Shown here in pieces: positions 1 to 5,647 of a stretch of 8,208 nucleotides of DNA. Below the pieces are notes generated by a model, which was not told the origin of the DNA, ran no database searches, and worked only from the letters and a program-made list of their open reading frames with translations. The stretch covers positions 1 through 8,208 of the forward strand of contig QMWS01000027.1 in NCBI GenBank assembly GCA_003661745.1, written 5' to 3'. Numbering within the stretch: position 1 is the stretch's first letter; each line of letters begins with the position of its first letter. This DNA is from Thermoprotei archaeon. GTDB taxonomy: Archaea > Thermoproteota > Thermoprotei_A > Sulfolobales > NBVN01. Made by a program: the position numbers and the translations under genes.

Positions 1-716
1 AGCTTCCTGAGCTGCTGCAGGCCTATTGCAGCCTGAATGCTTGTTAACCTGAAGTTCCAGCCTATGACCTCATGGTAGTACCTGCTTATCTGACCATGAT
101 TTCTCAGCAACTTCACCTTCTCAGCTACTTCCTTGCTCTTAGTAACTACAGCACCGCCCTCACCCATAGTTAAGTTTTTAGTAGCGTAGAAGCTGAATGC
201 CGCTACATCACCGAAGGATCCCGTCTTAATGCCCCTAAATTCCGCGCCATGCGATTGCGCGCAGTCCTCGATTAAGTAGAGATTGTGCTCCTTAGCAATA
301 TCCATCAGCTCGCCCATGTTTGCCGGGTGGCCATACAGGTGAACCACTATCATTGCCTTGGTACGTTTAGTAATCTTCTTCTTAACATCCTCTGGATCGA
401 TGGTGTATGTGCGAAGGTCTATGTCAGCAAATACGGGCTTAGCGCCCGCGGCAACAACCATCGATGCTGTAGCTATGAATGTGAAGTCAGGGACAATGAC
501 TTCATCGCCTTCACCTATCCCTAAAGCCTTTAGTGCTAGGTACAGAGCTACGGTACCGTTAGAAACAGCTACAGTATAAGGAACACCTAAGTATTCGCTA
601 AAGGCTTTCTCGAACTCCTCAACAACAGGTCCATGAGCTAGTTGTCCACTCTTTAAGACCTCAATGACTGCGTTAATTTCATCCTCTGTAATGTAGGGTG
701 CATTAACCTTAATCAT
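1..716 (-). CDS. DegT/DnrJ/EryC1/StrS family PLP-dependent aminotransferase (3' end cut off by window)
   Basis: The gene starts at an ATG on the minus strand at 716 and stays open through 238 codons to the left window edge, so the C-terminal part is missing (the family is usually 360-400 residues). Seen in the translation: the N-terminal 'LKSGQLAHGP' turn, the 'VSNGTVALYLAL' cofactor-phosphate loop (about 51-62), 'EDCAQSHGA' with Asp151 expected to contact the PLP pyridine nitrogen, and 'FSFYATKNLTMGEGG' with Lys180 as the Schiff-base lysine. Enzymes of this family transfer an amino group to keto-sugars or cyclitols, typically for cell-surface glycans, glycosylation sugars or antibiotics. The substrate cannot be told from this fragment. 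The start lies 54 bases downstream of the B3/B4 gene stop and has its own AT-rich promoter-like stretch. Family assignment is firm; pathway is not. Confidence 0.93.
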   Translation of the reverse strand, partial: MIKVNAPYITEDEINAVIEVLKSGQLAHGPVVEEFEKAFSEYLGVPYTVAVSNGTVALYLALKALGIGEGDEVIVPDFTFIATASMVVAAGAKPVFADIDLRTYTIDPEDVKKKITKRTKAMIVVHLYGHPANMGELMDIAKEHNLYLIEDCAQSHGAEFRGIKTGSFGDVAAFSFYATKNLTMGEGGAVVTKSKEVAEKVKLLRNHGQISRYYHEVIGWNFRLTSIQAAIGLQQLRK

Positions 717-746
717 CAGTTAACCCAGTTTAAGACTTAAGGCAAA

Positions 747-757
747 GTATTTTATTT
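747..757 (-). promoter_or_regulatory. TATA-like element upstream of the aminotransferase gene
   Basis: On the minus strand the stretch reads AATAAAATACT, centred about 36 bases before the ATG at 716. A start site some 25 bases downstream would leave a leader of roughly 10 bases, usual for crenarchaea. It lies in the 54-base gap after the B3/B4 gene, so the aminotransferase may be transcribed separately. This is sequence inspection only. Confidence 0.35.
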
Positions 758-770
758 CTTAATAGTACTG

Positions 771-1448
771 CTACAGGACAGCACCTACTCTACCGCATCG
801 AACTTCTGGATGGAATCTCCTAATAAATTTCTGTGCTAGCTCAACCGCCTTAATTACTAATGCGCTAGGTGCTTCAGGAGCGCCGTAGCCGACGATTAAG
901 ACCTCGCGTGTCCTATCAGTGACCTGCGCTACTACGGAGTCCCTGCACGGATATAGGTGAAGCACTTTGCCCGCTGAATCAGCTAGAACTACCTCCCTAC
1001 CGATTAACCTCCTAATCTTAGAGTTAAGGTAGCGGAACTCCTCACCAGCTACTGCCCTACGGAGTGTTAGCGGGTAGTTAATTAATTCTGCATCAAAAAC
1101 GCTCAACGGCACTAACGTCTTAATACACGCTAGGTTGCAGGAATCAATTACGGAGTTAACCGAGGTCAGGAACCCCCTCCTTAAGACTCTCCTAACTAGT
1201 GACTCATTCAGCGGCAACGTTCTCGTCGGGTTTATTCCTAGCTTCCACATAATGTCCCTATATGCCTTAACTACTGGATGCACCCTGAGCGCATCTAAAG
1301 TAAATCTACTGGCTACCTCTTGCGATACCTTTCTAACGAGCAGCTGTATATCCGGTCTACGGACCTCTACCTCAACATTCCTGCAGAACCCTAGTGCAAG
1401 TAGTATGCCGTACTTCCTCACCGAAGGATCAACGAAGATTAAGGCCAT
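771..1448 (-). CDS. Stand-alone B3/B4 tRNA-binding domain protein (PheT beta-subunit related)
   Basis: A 225-residue protein with the B3/B4 fold signature otherwise found inside the beta subunit of phenylalanyl-tRNA synthetase. Recognisable blocks are 'HPVVKAYRDIMWKLGINPTR' (57-76), 'NESLVRRVLRRGFLTSVNSV' (81-100), 'DSCNLACIKTLVPLSVFDAE' (102-121) and 'LRRAVAGEEF' (129-138). In PheT this module edits Tyr-tRNA(Phe); free-standing copies in archaea and bacteria are mostly annotated by domain only, and some are suspected trans-editing or amino-acid-binding proteins. No synthetase catalytic domain is present, and the length fits a whole single-domain protein. The ATG at 1448 has a GAGG ribosome-binding-like motif about 10 bases upstream and a TATA-like stretch further out. 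It is transcribed divergently from trxB. Domain call is firm; activity is inferred only. Confidence 0.88.
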   Translation of the reverse strand: MALIFVDPSVRKYGILLALGFCRNVEVEVRRPDIQLLVRKVSQEVASRFTLDALRVHPVVKAYRDIMWKLGINPTRTLPLNESLVRRVLRRGFLTSVNSVIDSCNLACIKTLVPLSVFDAELINYPLTLRRAVAGEEFRYLNSKIRRLIGREVVLADSAGKVLHLYPCRDSVVAQVTDRTREVLIVGYGAPEAPSALVIKAVELAQKFIRRFHPEVRCGRVGAVL

Positions 1449-1483
1449 TACTTGCTGTCCTCAAGTAACCTGCGTTCCCACAA

Positions 1484-1492
1484 TTAAATTAT
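1484..1492 (-). promoter_or_regulatory. TATA-like element for the B3/B4 gene
   Basis: Minus strand ATAATTTAA, centred about 40 bases before the ATG at 1448. With an archaeal TATA-to-start-site distance of about 25 bases it predicts a short leader. It sits in the 114-base divergent spacer shared with trxB. Confidence 0.35.
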
Positions 1493-1520
1493 TGACTTCA
1501 ATCATGCGGCAGCATCAAAA

Positions 1521-1538
1521 AGTAAAAATGTTATATGC
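1521..1538 (+). promoter_or_regulatory. TATA/BRE-like promoter of trxB, probably giving a leaderless mRNA
   Basis: AGTAAAAATG followed by TTATATGC (1531-1538). The TATA part is centred about 28 bases before the trxB ATG at 1563, so transcription would start at or within a few bases of the start codon. No Shine-Dalgarno-like motif precedes that ATG, which agrees with leaderless initiation, common in crenarchaea for first genes of a transcript. Confidence 0.5.
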
Positions 1539-1562
1539 AGCTATCCTATATCGGTAGTTAGT

Positions 1563-2555
1563 ATGTCGAAGTTCAGGCTCGCGCCAGCAGGCCCGAAAAA
1601 GGAGAAATACGACGTAGTAGTTGTTGGGGCAGGACCAGCAGGTCTATCAGCAGCTCTTTACTCAGCGCGCTTCTCGCTCCAGACACTAATTATTGCTGAG
1701 GTATTGGGTGGCACGCTAACTGATGCAGGAATCATAGATGACTATATGGGCCTACCGAATATCAAGGGGCCGGACTTAGCGAGAAAGTTCGAGGAGCATG
1801 TCCGGAGTTACGGTGTCGACATACTCCTAGATAAGGTAGTTGATATTAGGAGGGAGGGTGAAGTATTCAAAATCAAGTGTGTGAGTGGTAGTGAGTATGA
1901 GGGTAGGGCAGTTATTTTAGCAGTAGGCAGCGTTAGGAGAAAACTCAATGTCCCTGGGGAAACGGAGTTCGCAGGACGTGGCGTATCCTACTGTGCTGTA
2001 TGTGACGCCCCGCTCTACAGGGGGAGGGTAGTAGCTGTTGTGGGCGGCGGTAACTCAGCCCTTCAGTCAGCGCTGCTCATAGCATCATATGCAAGTAAGG
2101 TATACCTAATTCACAGAAGAGATAGCTTCAGAGCTTTCCCGATATACGTTAAATTAGTTCAGGAGAATCCGAAGATTGAAGTAGTACTCAACTCAGTTGT
2201 GACAGAGATAGGTGGGACAAAGACTGTTGAGTGGGTCAAGATAAAGAATGTCAAGACAGCCGAAGAGCGCAAGCTAGAGGTCAGCGGAGTGTTTGTTGAG
2301 ATAGGTTCGGAGCCTCCCAAGGACTTCTTCACGAGAATAGGGCTGGAGGTAGATGAGAAAGGGTACGTAGTCGTTAAGCCTGGTCAGATCACTAATATCC
2401 CAGGATTATTTGCCGCAGGTGACTGCACGGGAGGTAAGTTCAAGAAGAAGTTCGACCAAATAATCACTGCGGCTGCGGAGGGCGCTATAGCGGCCTTATC
2501 AGCTTATGAATACTTAATGAAGGGTAAGGAGGAGATCGAGAGACCTACGTATTAA
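1563..2555 (+). CDS. trxB: Thioredoxin reductase (FAD/NAD(P)H-dependent)
   Basis: A 330-residue flavoprotein of the low-molecular-weight thioredoxin reductase type, which passes electrons from NAD(P)H through FAD and a disulfide to thioredoxin-like proteins in the cytoplasm. Seen: FAD-binding GAGPAG (22-27), the redox pair in SYCAVCDAP (Cys144 and Cys147), the nucleotide-binding GGGNSALQSA (161-170), HRRDSFRA (184-191) whose arginines usually favour NADPH, and the second FAD motif AAGDCTGG (284-291). The length is about 10-15 residues above the bacterial enzyme because of a basic N-terminal stretch before the first beta strand (DVVVVGAG). The CxxC centre is intact, so it is not one of the archaeal TrxR-like proteins lacking it. 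No thioredoxin or protein disulfide oxidoreductase gene lies next to it in this window. It is probably monocistronic. Confidence 0.96.
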   Translation: MSKFRLAPAGPKKEKYDVVVVGAGPAGLSAALYSARFSLQTLIIAEVLGGTLTDAGIIDDYMGLPNIKGPDLARKFEEHVRSYGVDILLDKVVDIRREGEVFKIKCVSGSEYEGRAVILAVGSVRRKLNVPGETEFAGRGVSYCAVCDAPLYRGRVVAVVGGGNSALQSALLIASYASKVYLIHRRDSFRAFPIYVKLVQENPKIEVVLNSVVTEIGGTKTVEWVKIKNVKTAEERKLEVSGVFVEIGSEPPKDFFTRIGLEVDEKGYVVVKPGQITNIPGLFAAGDCTGGKFKKKFDQIITAAAEGAIAALSAYEYLMKGKEEIERPTY

Positions 2556-2564
2556 GGCTTTCCT

Positions 2565-2593
2565 TAAGCTAAACTAAAACTAATTTTAGCTTA
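2565..2593. repeat. Inverted repeat downstream of trxB (possible terminator hairpin)
   Basis: TAAGCTAAA (2565-2573) and TTTAGCTTA (2585-2593) are perfectly complementary, giving a 9-bp stem with an 11-base A-rich loop, 9 bases after the trxB stop. The element TTAGCTTA recurs at 2673-2680 and 2701-2708. The hairpin could end or protect the trxB transcript. The right arm is also AT-rich enough to serve as TATA for the guide RNA that begins about 20 bases downstream. The stem is weak in GC, so a role is uncertain at high growth temperature. Confidence 0.45.
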
Positions 2594-2610
2594 GTAGATG
2601 GGATATATGC

Positions 2611-2668
2611 GGTAATGATGTGAATTGCACGTCACTGACTAGTGATGACCCTCCACCGGATCTGACAG
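2611..2668 (+). ncRNA. C/D box guide sRNA (2'-O-methylation guide, two guides)
   Basis: All four boxes are in the right order with canonical archaeal spacing: C box ATGATGT (2615-2621, one base off RUGAUGA), 13-base guide GAATTGCACGTCA (2622-2634), D' box CTGA (2635-2638), 3-base spacer, perfect C' box GTGATGA (2642-2648), 13-base guide CCCTCCACCGGAT (2649-2661), D box CTGA (2662-2665). Such RNAs assemble with L7Ae, Nop5 and fibrillarin and direct 2'-O-methylation at the target base paired five positions upstream of D or D'. By that rule the targets are UGAC-Gm-UGCAAUUC and AUCC-Gm-GUGGAGGG. From memory, both resemble neighbouring conserved segments of 23S rRNA shortly before the GGGGCGAAAGACUAAUCGAA region. 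An AT-rich stretch near 2582-2588 could be its TATA box. The terminal stem is not obvious. End points are approximate. Confidence 0.78.
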
Positions 2669-2750
2669 TGCGTTAGCTTAATCTAACTGCGACTTATTCT
2701 TTAGCTTAGGTGTGCCTGTAGGAGTTAGATAAGGTAGCGGGGACTTAAAG

Positions 2751-3356
2751 ATGCCTGTATACCTTAGGCGCCACATAATGATGCGCGGTGAGTATGCTAG
2801 GCTACTGCTCAGCGGTAAGAAAAGAGCAACTATTAGGCTAGGTAAGGTGATACCGAAGTACGATGAAGTAATAATTCACTCCTGGGGTAGGCCGATAGCG
2901 AAGGCAAAAATAGTTAATGTAACGTACAAGAGGGTGAGAGAGCTAACTGATGAAGATGCTAGGAAGGACGGGTTTAGGTCTAGGGATGAGTTACTGAGGG
3001 AGCTGAGGAGTGTATACGGTGAGGTTAAGGATAACGATTTAGTGACTATAATTGAGCTGGAGATAATTCAGAGGTTTGATAAGCTAGTACCTGAGGACCC
3101 ATACTTAGGCTTGAAGCCTTCAGACATAGGTAGGCTAGCACTTAGGTACTTAAGGGATGAGCTAAGCCGCGAGGAGCTAAGCATACTTGAGGAGCTAGCT
3201 AAGGGTAAGTCAATTAGGTGGGTTGCTAAGAAGCTAACAGGGTCTCCACTCAATAGAGGTAAGATAAGGAGGATAGTGAGGAGGGCACTAGCTCTACTGG
3301 TAAAGAAGGGAATTATAGGTCCCTCTAAGAAGGGTAGCGAAGGAAAAACCTTATGA
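2751..3356 (+). CDS. ASCH-domain protein with C-terminal helical (HTH-like) extension
   Basis: A 201-residue basic protein. The N-terminal ~108 residues form an ASCH (PUA-like) domain, shown by SGKKRATIRLGK (21-32), matching the family GxKxxTxR motif (Gly22, Lys24, Thr27, Arg29), then IHSWGRPIAKAKIVNV (42-57), the 'DEDARKDGF' segment (68-75) and 'KDNDLVTIIELE' (93-104). ASCH domains have an RNA-binding-like fold; characterised members include nucleic-acid-related enzymes, and most archaeal ones are unstudied. Residues 115-190 are helical and include 'REELSILEELAKGKSIRWVA' (140-159) followed by a very basic helix and 'ALLVKKGIIG', which looks like a winged-helix or tandem helix-turn-helix. Two further methionines (residues 10 and 11) could be starts, but the first preserves the opening strand. 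It lies between two guide-RNA candidates. Domain call firm, role unknown. Confidence 0.87.
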   Translation: MPVYLRRHIMMRGEYARLLLSGKKRATIRLGKVIPKYDEVIIHSWGRPIAKAKIVNVTYKRVRELTDEDARKDGFRSRDELLRELRSVYGEVKDNDLVTIIELEIIQRFDKLVPEDPYLGLKPSDIGRLALRYLRDELSREELSILEELAKGKSIRWVAKKLTGSPLNRGKIRRIVRRALALLVKKGIIGPSKKGSEGKTL

Positions 3357-3377
3357 AGTCTACACGCAACAACTAAA

Positions 3378-3451
3378 TTGACTGATGAAGCCCTCGATCT
3401 CTGACTAATCGGCATGGACTTCATGATGAGGGCAGGGGTTTAACTGAATAA
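3378..3451 (+). ncRNA. Candidate second C/D box guide sRNA
   Basis: Downstream of the ASCH gene: C-like box CTGATGA (3382-3388, first base deviates from purine), guide AGCCCTCGATCT (3389-3400), D' CTGA (3401-3404), an 18-base spacer, perfect C' ATGATGA (3423-3429), 14-base guide GGGCAGGGGTTTAA (3430-3443), D box CTGA (3444-3447). The box order and guide lengths are right, but the D'-C' spacer is much longer than the usual few bases and no terminal stem is evident, so this is weaker than the RNA at 2611. By the five-base rule the targets would be AGAU-Cm-GAGGGCU and UUAA-Am-CCCCUGCCC; I do not recognise either in rRNA. A TATA-like CCTTATGA overlaps the end of the ASCH gene about 26 bases before the C box. 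Confidence 0.45.
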
Positions 3452-3512
3452 AACTCTCTGTGAGATTATCGAGTGTAGCACTCAAACACTCAAAACTCCT
3501 AGATCTAGATTT

Positions 3513-3524
3513 GGAAGAAAAAGG
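3513..3524 (-). terminator. Pyrimidine-rich tract after the L38e gene, possible terminator
   Basis: On the minus strand CCTTTTTCTTCC follows the L38e stop by about 34 bases. Archaeal transcription often ends in T-rich runs without a strong hairpin. It would end the leftward phosphatase-HD / DUF84 / L38e transcript before it runs antisense into the guide-RNA candidate. It is short and interrupted, hence low confidence. Confidence 0.3.
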
Positions 3525-3557
3525 CCTCCGCGGTAGTATTCAGCGAGTCGAATTTTA

Positions 3558-3794
3558 CTATGATGGCGTTAGCTCCTGAGGCCCTTTCTTAGTTATCTCA
3601 ACTATTTTATTGCACTTTAACTGCTTAAGGAAGTCATTCAGCTCATTTATCGGAATTTTTATCGTGTACAGGTACCTTTTTGTCCTCAACTTAACCTTAG
3701 CTATACCTTCCTTCTCCTTCTTGACAACCCTAACCTCTGATGCCCTAGCACTTAACTCAATGAACTTCCCTCTATCCTTAATCTCTATGGGCAT
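3558..3794 (-). CDS. rpl38e: Large-subunit ribosomal protein L38e (eL38)
   Basis: A 78-residue basic protein matching eukaryotic L38 along its length: 'MPIEIKDRGKFIELSARASE' at the start (compare MPRKIEEIKDFL in eukaryotes), 'VRVVKKEKEGIAKVKLRTKR' then 'YLYTIKI' (compare FKVRCSRYLYTL), a helix 'INELNDFLKQLKCN' and the closing 'KIVEI'. L38e is a small protein of the large ribosomal subunit, absent from bacteria and, in archaea, known mainly from crenarchaea, which makes it the best taxonomic marker here. About 10 residues follow the conserved end. It lies 44 bases after the DUF84 stop and has its own TATA-like element in that gap, so it may be expressed both from its own promoter and by read-through. 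I have moderate-to-high confidence given the short length. Confidence 0.85.
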   Translation of the reverse strand: MPIEIKDRGKFIELSARASEVRVVKKEKEGIAKVKLRTKRYLYTIKIPINELNDFLKQLKCNKIVEITKKGPQELTPS

Positions 3795-3826
3795 TTTTCA
3801 CACCCACACCTACTTTACGGAATTAG

Positions 3827-3834
3827 TATTTAAA
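3827..3834 (-). promoter_or_regulatory. TATA box of the L38e gene
   Basis: Minus strand TTTAAATA, centred about 36 bases before the L38e ATG at 3794, in the 44-base gap after the DUF84 gene. It predicts a start site near 3805 and a leader of about 10 bases containing GGTGTGGGTGTG. An internal promoter is expected for a ribosomal protein gene that needs higher output than its upstream neighbours. Confidence 0.5.
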
Positions 3835-3838
3835 GTAA

Positions 3839-4378
3839 TCATGTGGGCAAGTCATAAAGTTCCCTATTCAGTCTAGGTACTAGCGCCATCACCACAGCGT
3901 AGAATGTAAGGTCCTCTCTTAGGACCCTACCCTTAGTTAGTAGCTTTATGAGGCCTCCTTTCTCGCCTATGTTGCTCGTGCCGAATGTCCTATCAACAAT
4001 TACCTCTAGCTCAGGCACTTCCCCAGCTAATAGTGCGTTAGCGAACTTGGGTGGGATGGGGAATGAGGGTGATAGGCCGTAAGTCACTACGCCACTTCTG
4101 TCAGCTATTGCAGCTACCTGCACATCGTAGTACGTGTTACCCACAGCGTAGATGCCTGCTTCAACACCTACACCTAAATCGCAGTCGTTGATGCCTGCTA
4201 AAGCCCTGAGGGCCCTATTCTTAGCGCCTGTAAATACCTGCTCAATACCTATAGGCTGAGGCGGCACTCCCGACTCAACAGGTACGCAGACAACACTGAC
4301 ACTACTGTAGAACAATTTCAATGCCCTCTCAACACCCTTCAACTTACTTGGATTCTTCGTTCCCACACATACCCTCAA
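3839..4378 (-). CDS. yjjX: Inosine/xanthosine triphosphatase, DUF84 (YjjX-like)
   Basis: A 179-residue protein with the family blocks 'VCVGTKNPSKLKGVERAL' (3-20), 'VESGVPPQPIG' (34-44), 'GAKNRALRAL' (51-60), 'DLGVGVEAGI' (67-76) and 'GTSNIGEKGGLIKLLTKG' (133-150). Members hydrolyse ITP and XTP to the diphosphate plus phosphate, keeping deaminated purines out of nucleic acids; a divalent metal is needed. Length matches bacterial YjjX. The start is a TTG at 4378: an in-frame TGA lies directly before it, and the next usable codon (GTG, residue 5) would cut into the first beta strand and the GTKNP loop, so TTG is preferred. GGGG lies about 7 bases before it. It sits 72 bases downstream of the phosphatase-HD gene, in the same direction. 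Confidence 0.9.
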   Translation of the reverse strand: MRVCVGTKNPSKLKGVERALKLFYSSVSVVCVPVESGVPPQPIGIEQVFTGAKNRALRALAGINDCDLGVGVEAGIYAVGNTYYDVQVAAIADRSGVVTYGLSPSFPIPPKFANALLAGEVPELEVIVDRTFGTSNIGEKGGLIKLLTKGRVLREDLTFYAVVMALVPRLNRELYDLPT

Positions 4379-4450
4379 TCACTACCCCAGAAAGGAGGAT
4401 TGAGACCAGAATTATTAAGCTCAGACCTAAAAGTGTGTCTATTGAAGTTG

Positions 4451-5647
4451 TTAAGGCGAGGTAATAATCGCATTAGTGAATACGTCGTGAACTACAGCAA
4501 TTTCTTTTTCATTAATACCCAGCATGAAGGCAAGGAGTGTCGCCTTCTCCTTAACTATCTGCTCAGCAAAATTCATTATCTCACTAGTAGCACTTTCATC
4601 CCACTTGAGGTGCAGTATTAATGAGCTGCTGCAAGCATCCGTAATTGCTTCAACCTCACGTATCCTCGCGCTAGTAATGGTCGCTAGGGCGTCAGCAACC
4701 TGAAGTATCGCTGAAGCTCTTGCAACTACCGACCTGCACCAGAGAGGTATTTTATCATTAACCAGTGGGTTCCACACCTTTCTCCTATGGTGGTACGCCG
4801 TCCAAGCAGCGGCTTCACGCGTCTCGTGACCTAGGACGGAATATACTTCCAGTGAGTTACTTATTAGCTCATATGACTTAACATGGTGCTCTTCAGGATC
4901 GTACACGGCCCCTACATCATGCACTATAGATGACGTAGCTAGTACCTGCTCAGTGAGCGTGTCAAGGCCTAGTGGCTTCTTTAAGTAATTACTTAACTCA
5001 AGGGAATACTCGGTAACTAGTGATGAATGCTTCTCGCCCCAGCCATACCTGAATCTTTCAGCAAATTGAATAATACTCGCTACCCCATCAACGCCCAATA
5101 GATCTACCAGCTTCTCTAGCAGCTTTAATGCCCTTAACTGAGCTGCTGATACCGCAAGAGCGCCCTCAGCCCTCTCCGCTATTTTCTTGAGTGCGTCACC
5201 GACGGTGAGGTCCTTCAGTATTAAGTATGCAGCCACTAAAGTACATGACCTGCTGTAGCCGCCAATGCAGTGTACCAGCACCTTACCCCTACTTAAAGCC
5301 TTATTGTATATTCTGTAGGCTAGCTTGAACAGGCGCAGTATATTAGGTGCCGAAAATTCTTCAACAGGCTCATTAACGTACTCTATGCCTAATTCACTGA
5401 GTTTCTCCGGGTTATATCTCAGCTCACTCACATCAGCAAGCGAGATCACTAGGTCAAACTCTCCTGCAATCTTCTGTATGTCTGCTTCCGTGATCATCGG
5501 TGAGCACGCTACGCTCTCGTCTATGTACGTCACCACCGATAAGGCACCACATCCTTCACTCTTACGTAGGAATAAAGAGTTATCGTTGCTGGGAGCGTAG
5601 AGCTTTTCTTGGGCATTCAGAACTATGTGGTGGGGAAGGTGATGCAT
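4451..5647 (-). CDS. Fusion of tyrosine/dual-specificity phosphatase domain with HD phosphohydrolase domain
   Basis: 398 residues in two parts. Residues ~38-180 form a compact phosphatase of the cysteine type: opening 'YIDESVACSPMITEADI' (41-57), then 'LVHCIGGYSRSCTLVAAYLI' (124-143) with the CX5R loop Cys127-Arg133. The usual general-acid aspartate appears to be glutamate in 'PVEEFSAP' (94-101). Residues ~190-340 form an HD domain with His207, His243-Asp244 and Asp319, plus His254-His255 in 'EEHHVKSYELISNS', and His286-His287, most like the HD domain at the C terminus of Ppx/GppA polyphosphatases. Both halves look catalytically complete. Substrates are unknown; protein, nucleotide or polyphosphate esters are all possible. 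The ATG at 5647 touches the hypA start codon; GTG codons at 5536 or 5533 (residues 38-39), with a TATA-like CTTTATT at 5571-5577, are credible later starts because the conserved domain begins there. First gene of a leftward run. Confidence 0.85.
   Translation of the reverse strand: MHHLPHHIVLNAQEKLYAPSNDNSLFLRKSEGCGALSVVTYIDESVACSPMITEADIQKIAGEFDLVISLADVSELRYNPEKLSELGIEYVNEPVEEFSAPNILRLFKLAYRIYNKALSRGKVLVHCIGGYSRSCTLVAAYLILKDLTVGDALKKIAERAEGALAVSAAQLRALKLLEKLVDLLGVDGVASIIQFAERFRYGWGEKHSSLVTEYSLELSNYLKKPLGLDTLTEQVLATSSIVHDVGAVYDPEEHHVKSYELISNSLEVYSVLGHETREAAAWTAYHHRRKVWNPLVNDKIPLWCRSVVARASAILQVADALATITSARIREVEAITDACSSSLILHLKWDESATSEIMNFAEQIVKEKATLLAFMLGINEKEIAVVHDVFTNAIITSP

Noticed and set aside
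1135..1557. 140-codon plus-strand ORF.
   Set aside because: It is antisense to the B3/B4 gene, has no domain-like pattern, and the opposite frame is clearly the real gene.
3068..3424. 118-codon minus-strand ORF, serine- and leucine-rich.
   Set aside because: Antisense shadow of the ASCH gene; its composition reflects the complement of charged-residue codons.
3499..3508. Palindrome CTAGATCTAG, and the small hairpin GAGTG-TAG-CACTC at 3471-3483.
   Set aside because: Both are short and single-copy, with no adjacent promoter or gene start that they would obviously control.
5609..5641. N-terminal extension of HypA from the TTG at 5609.
   Set aside because: HypA needs His2 directly after the start methionine for nickel binding, so the ATG at 5642 is the true start.
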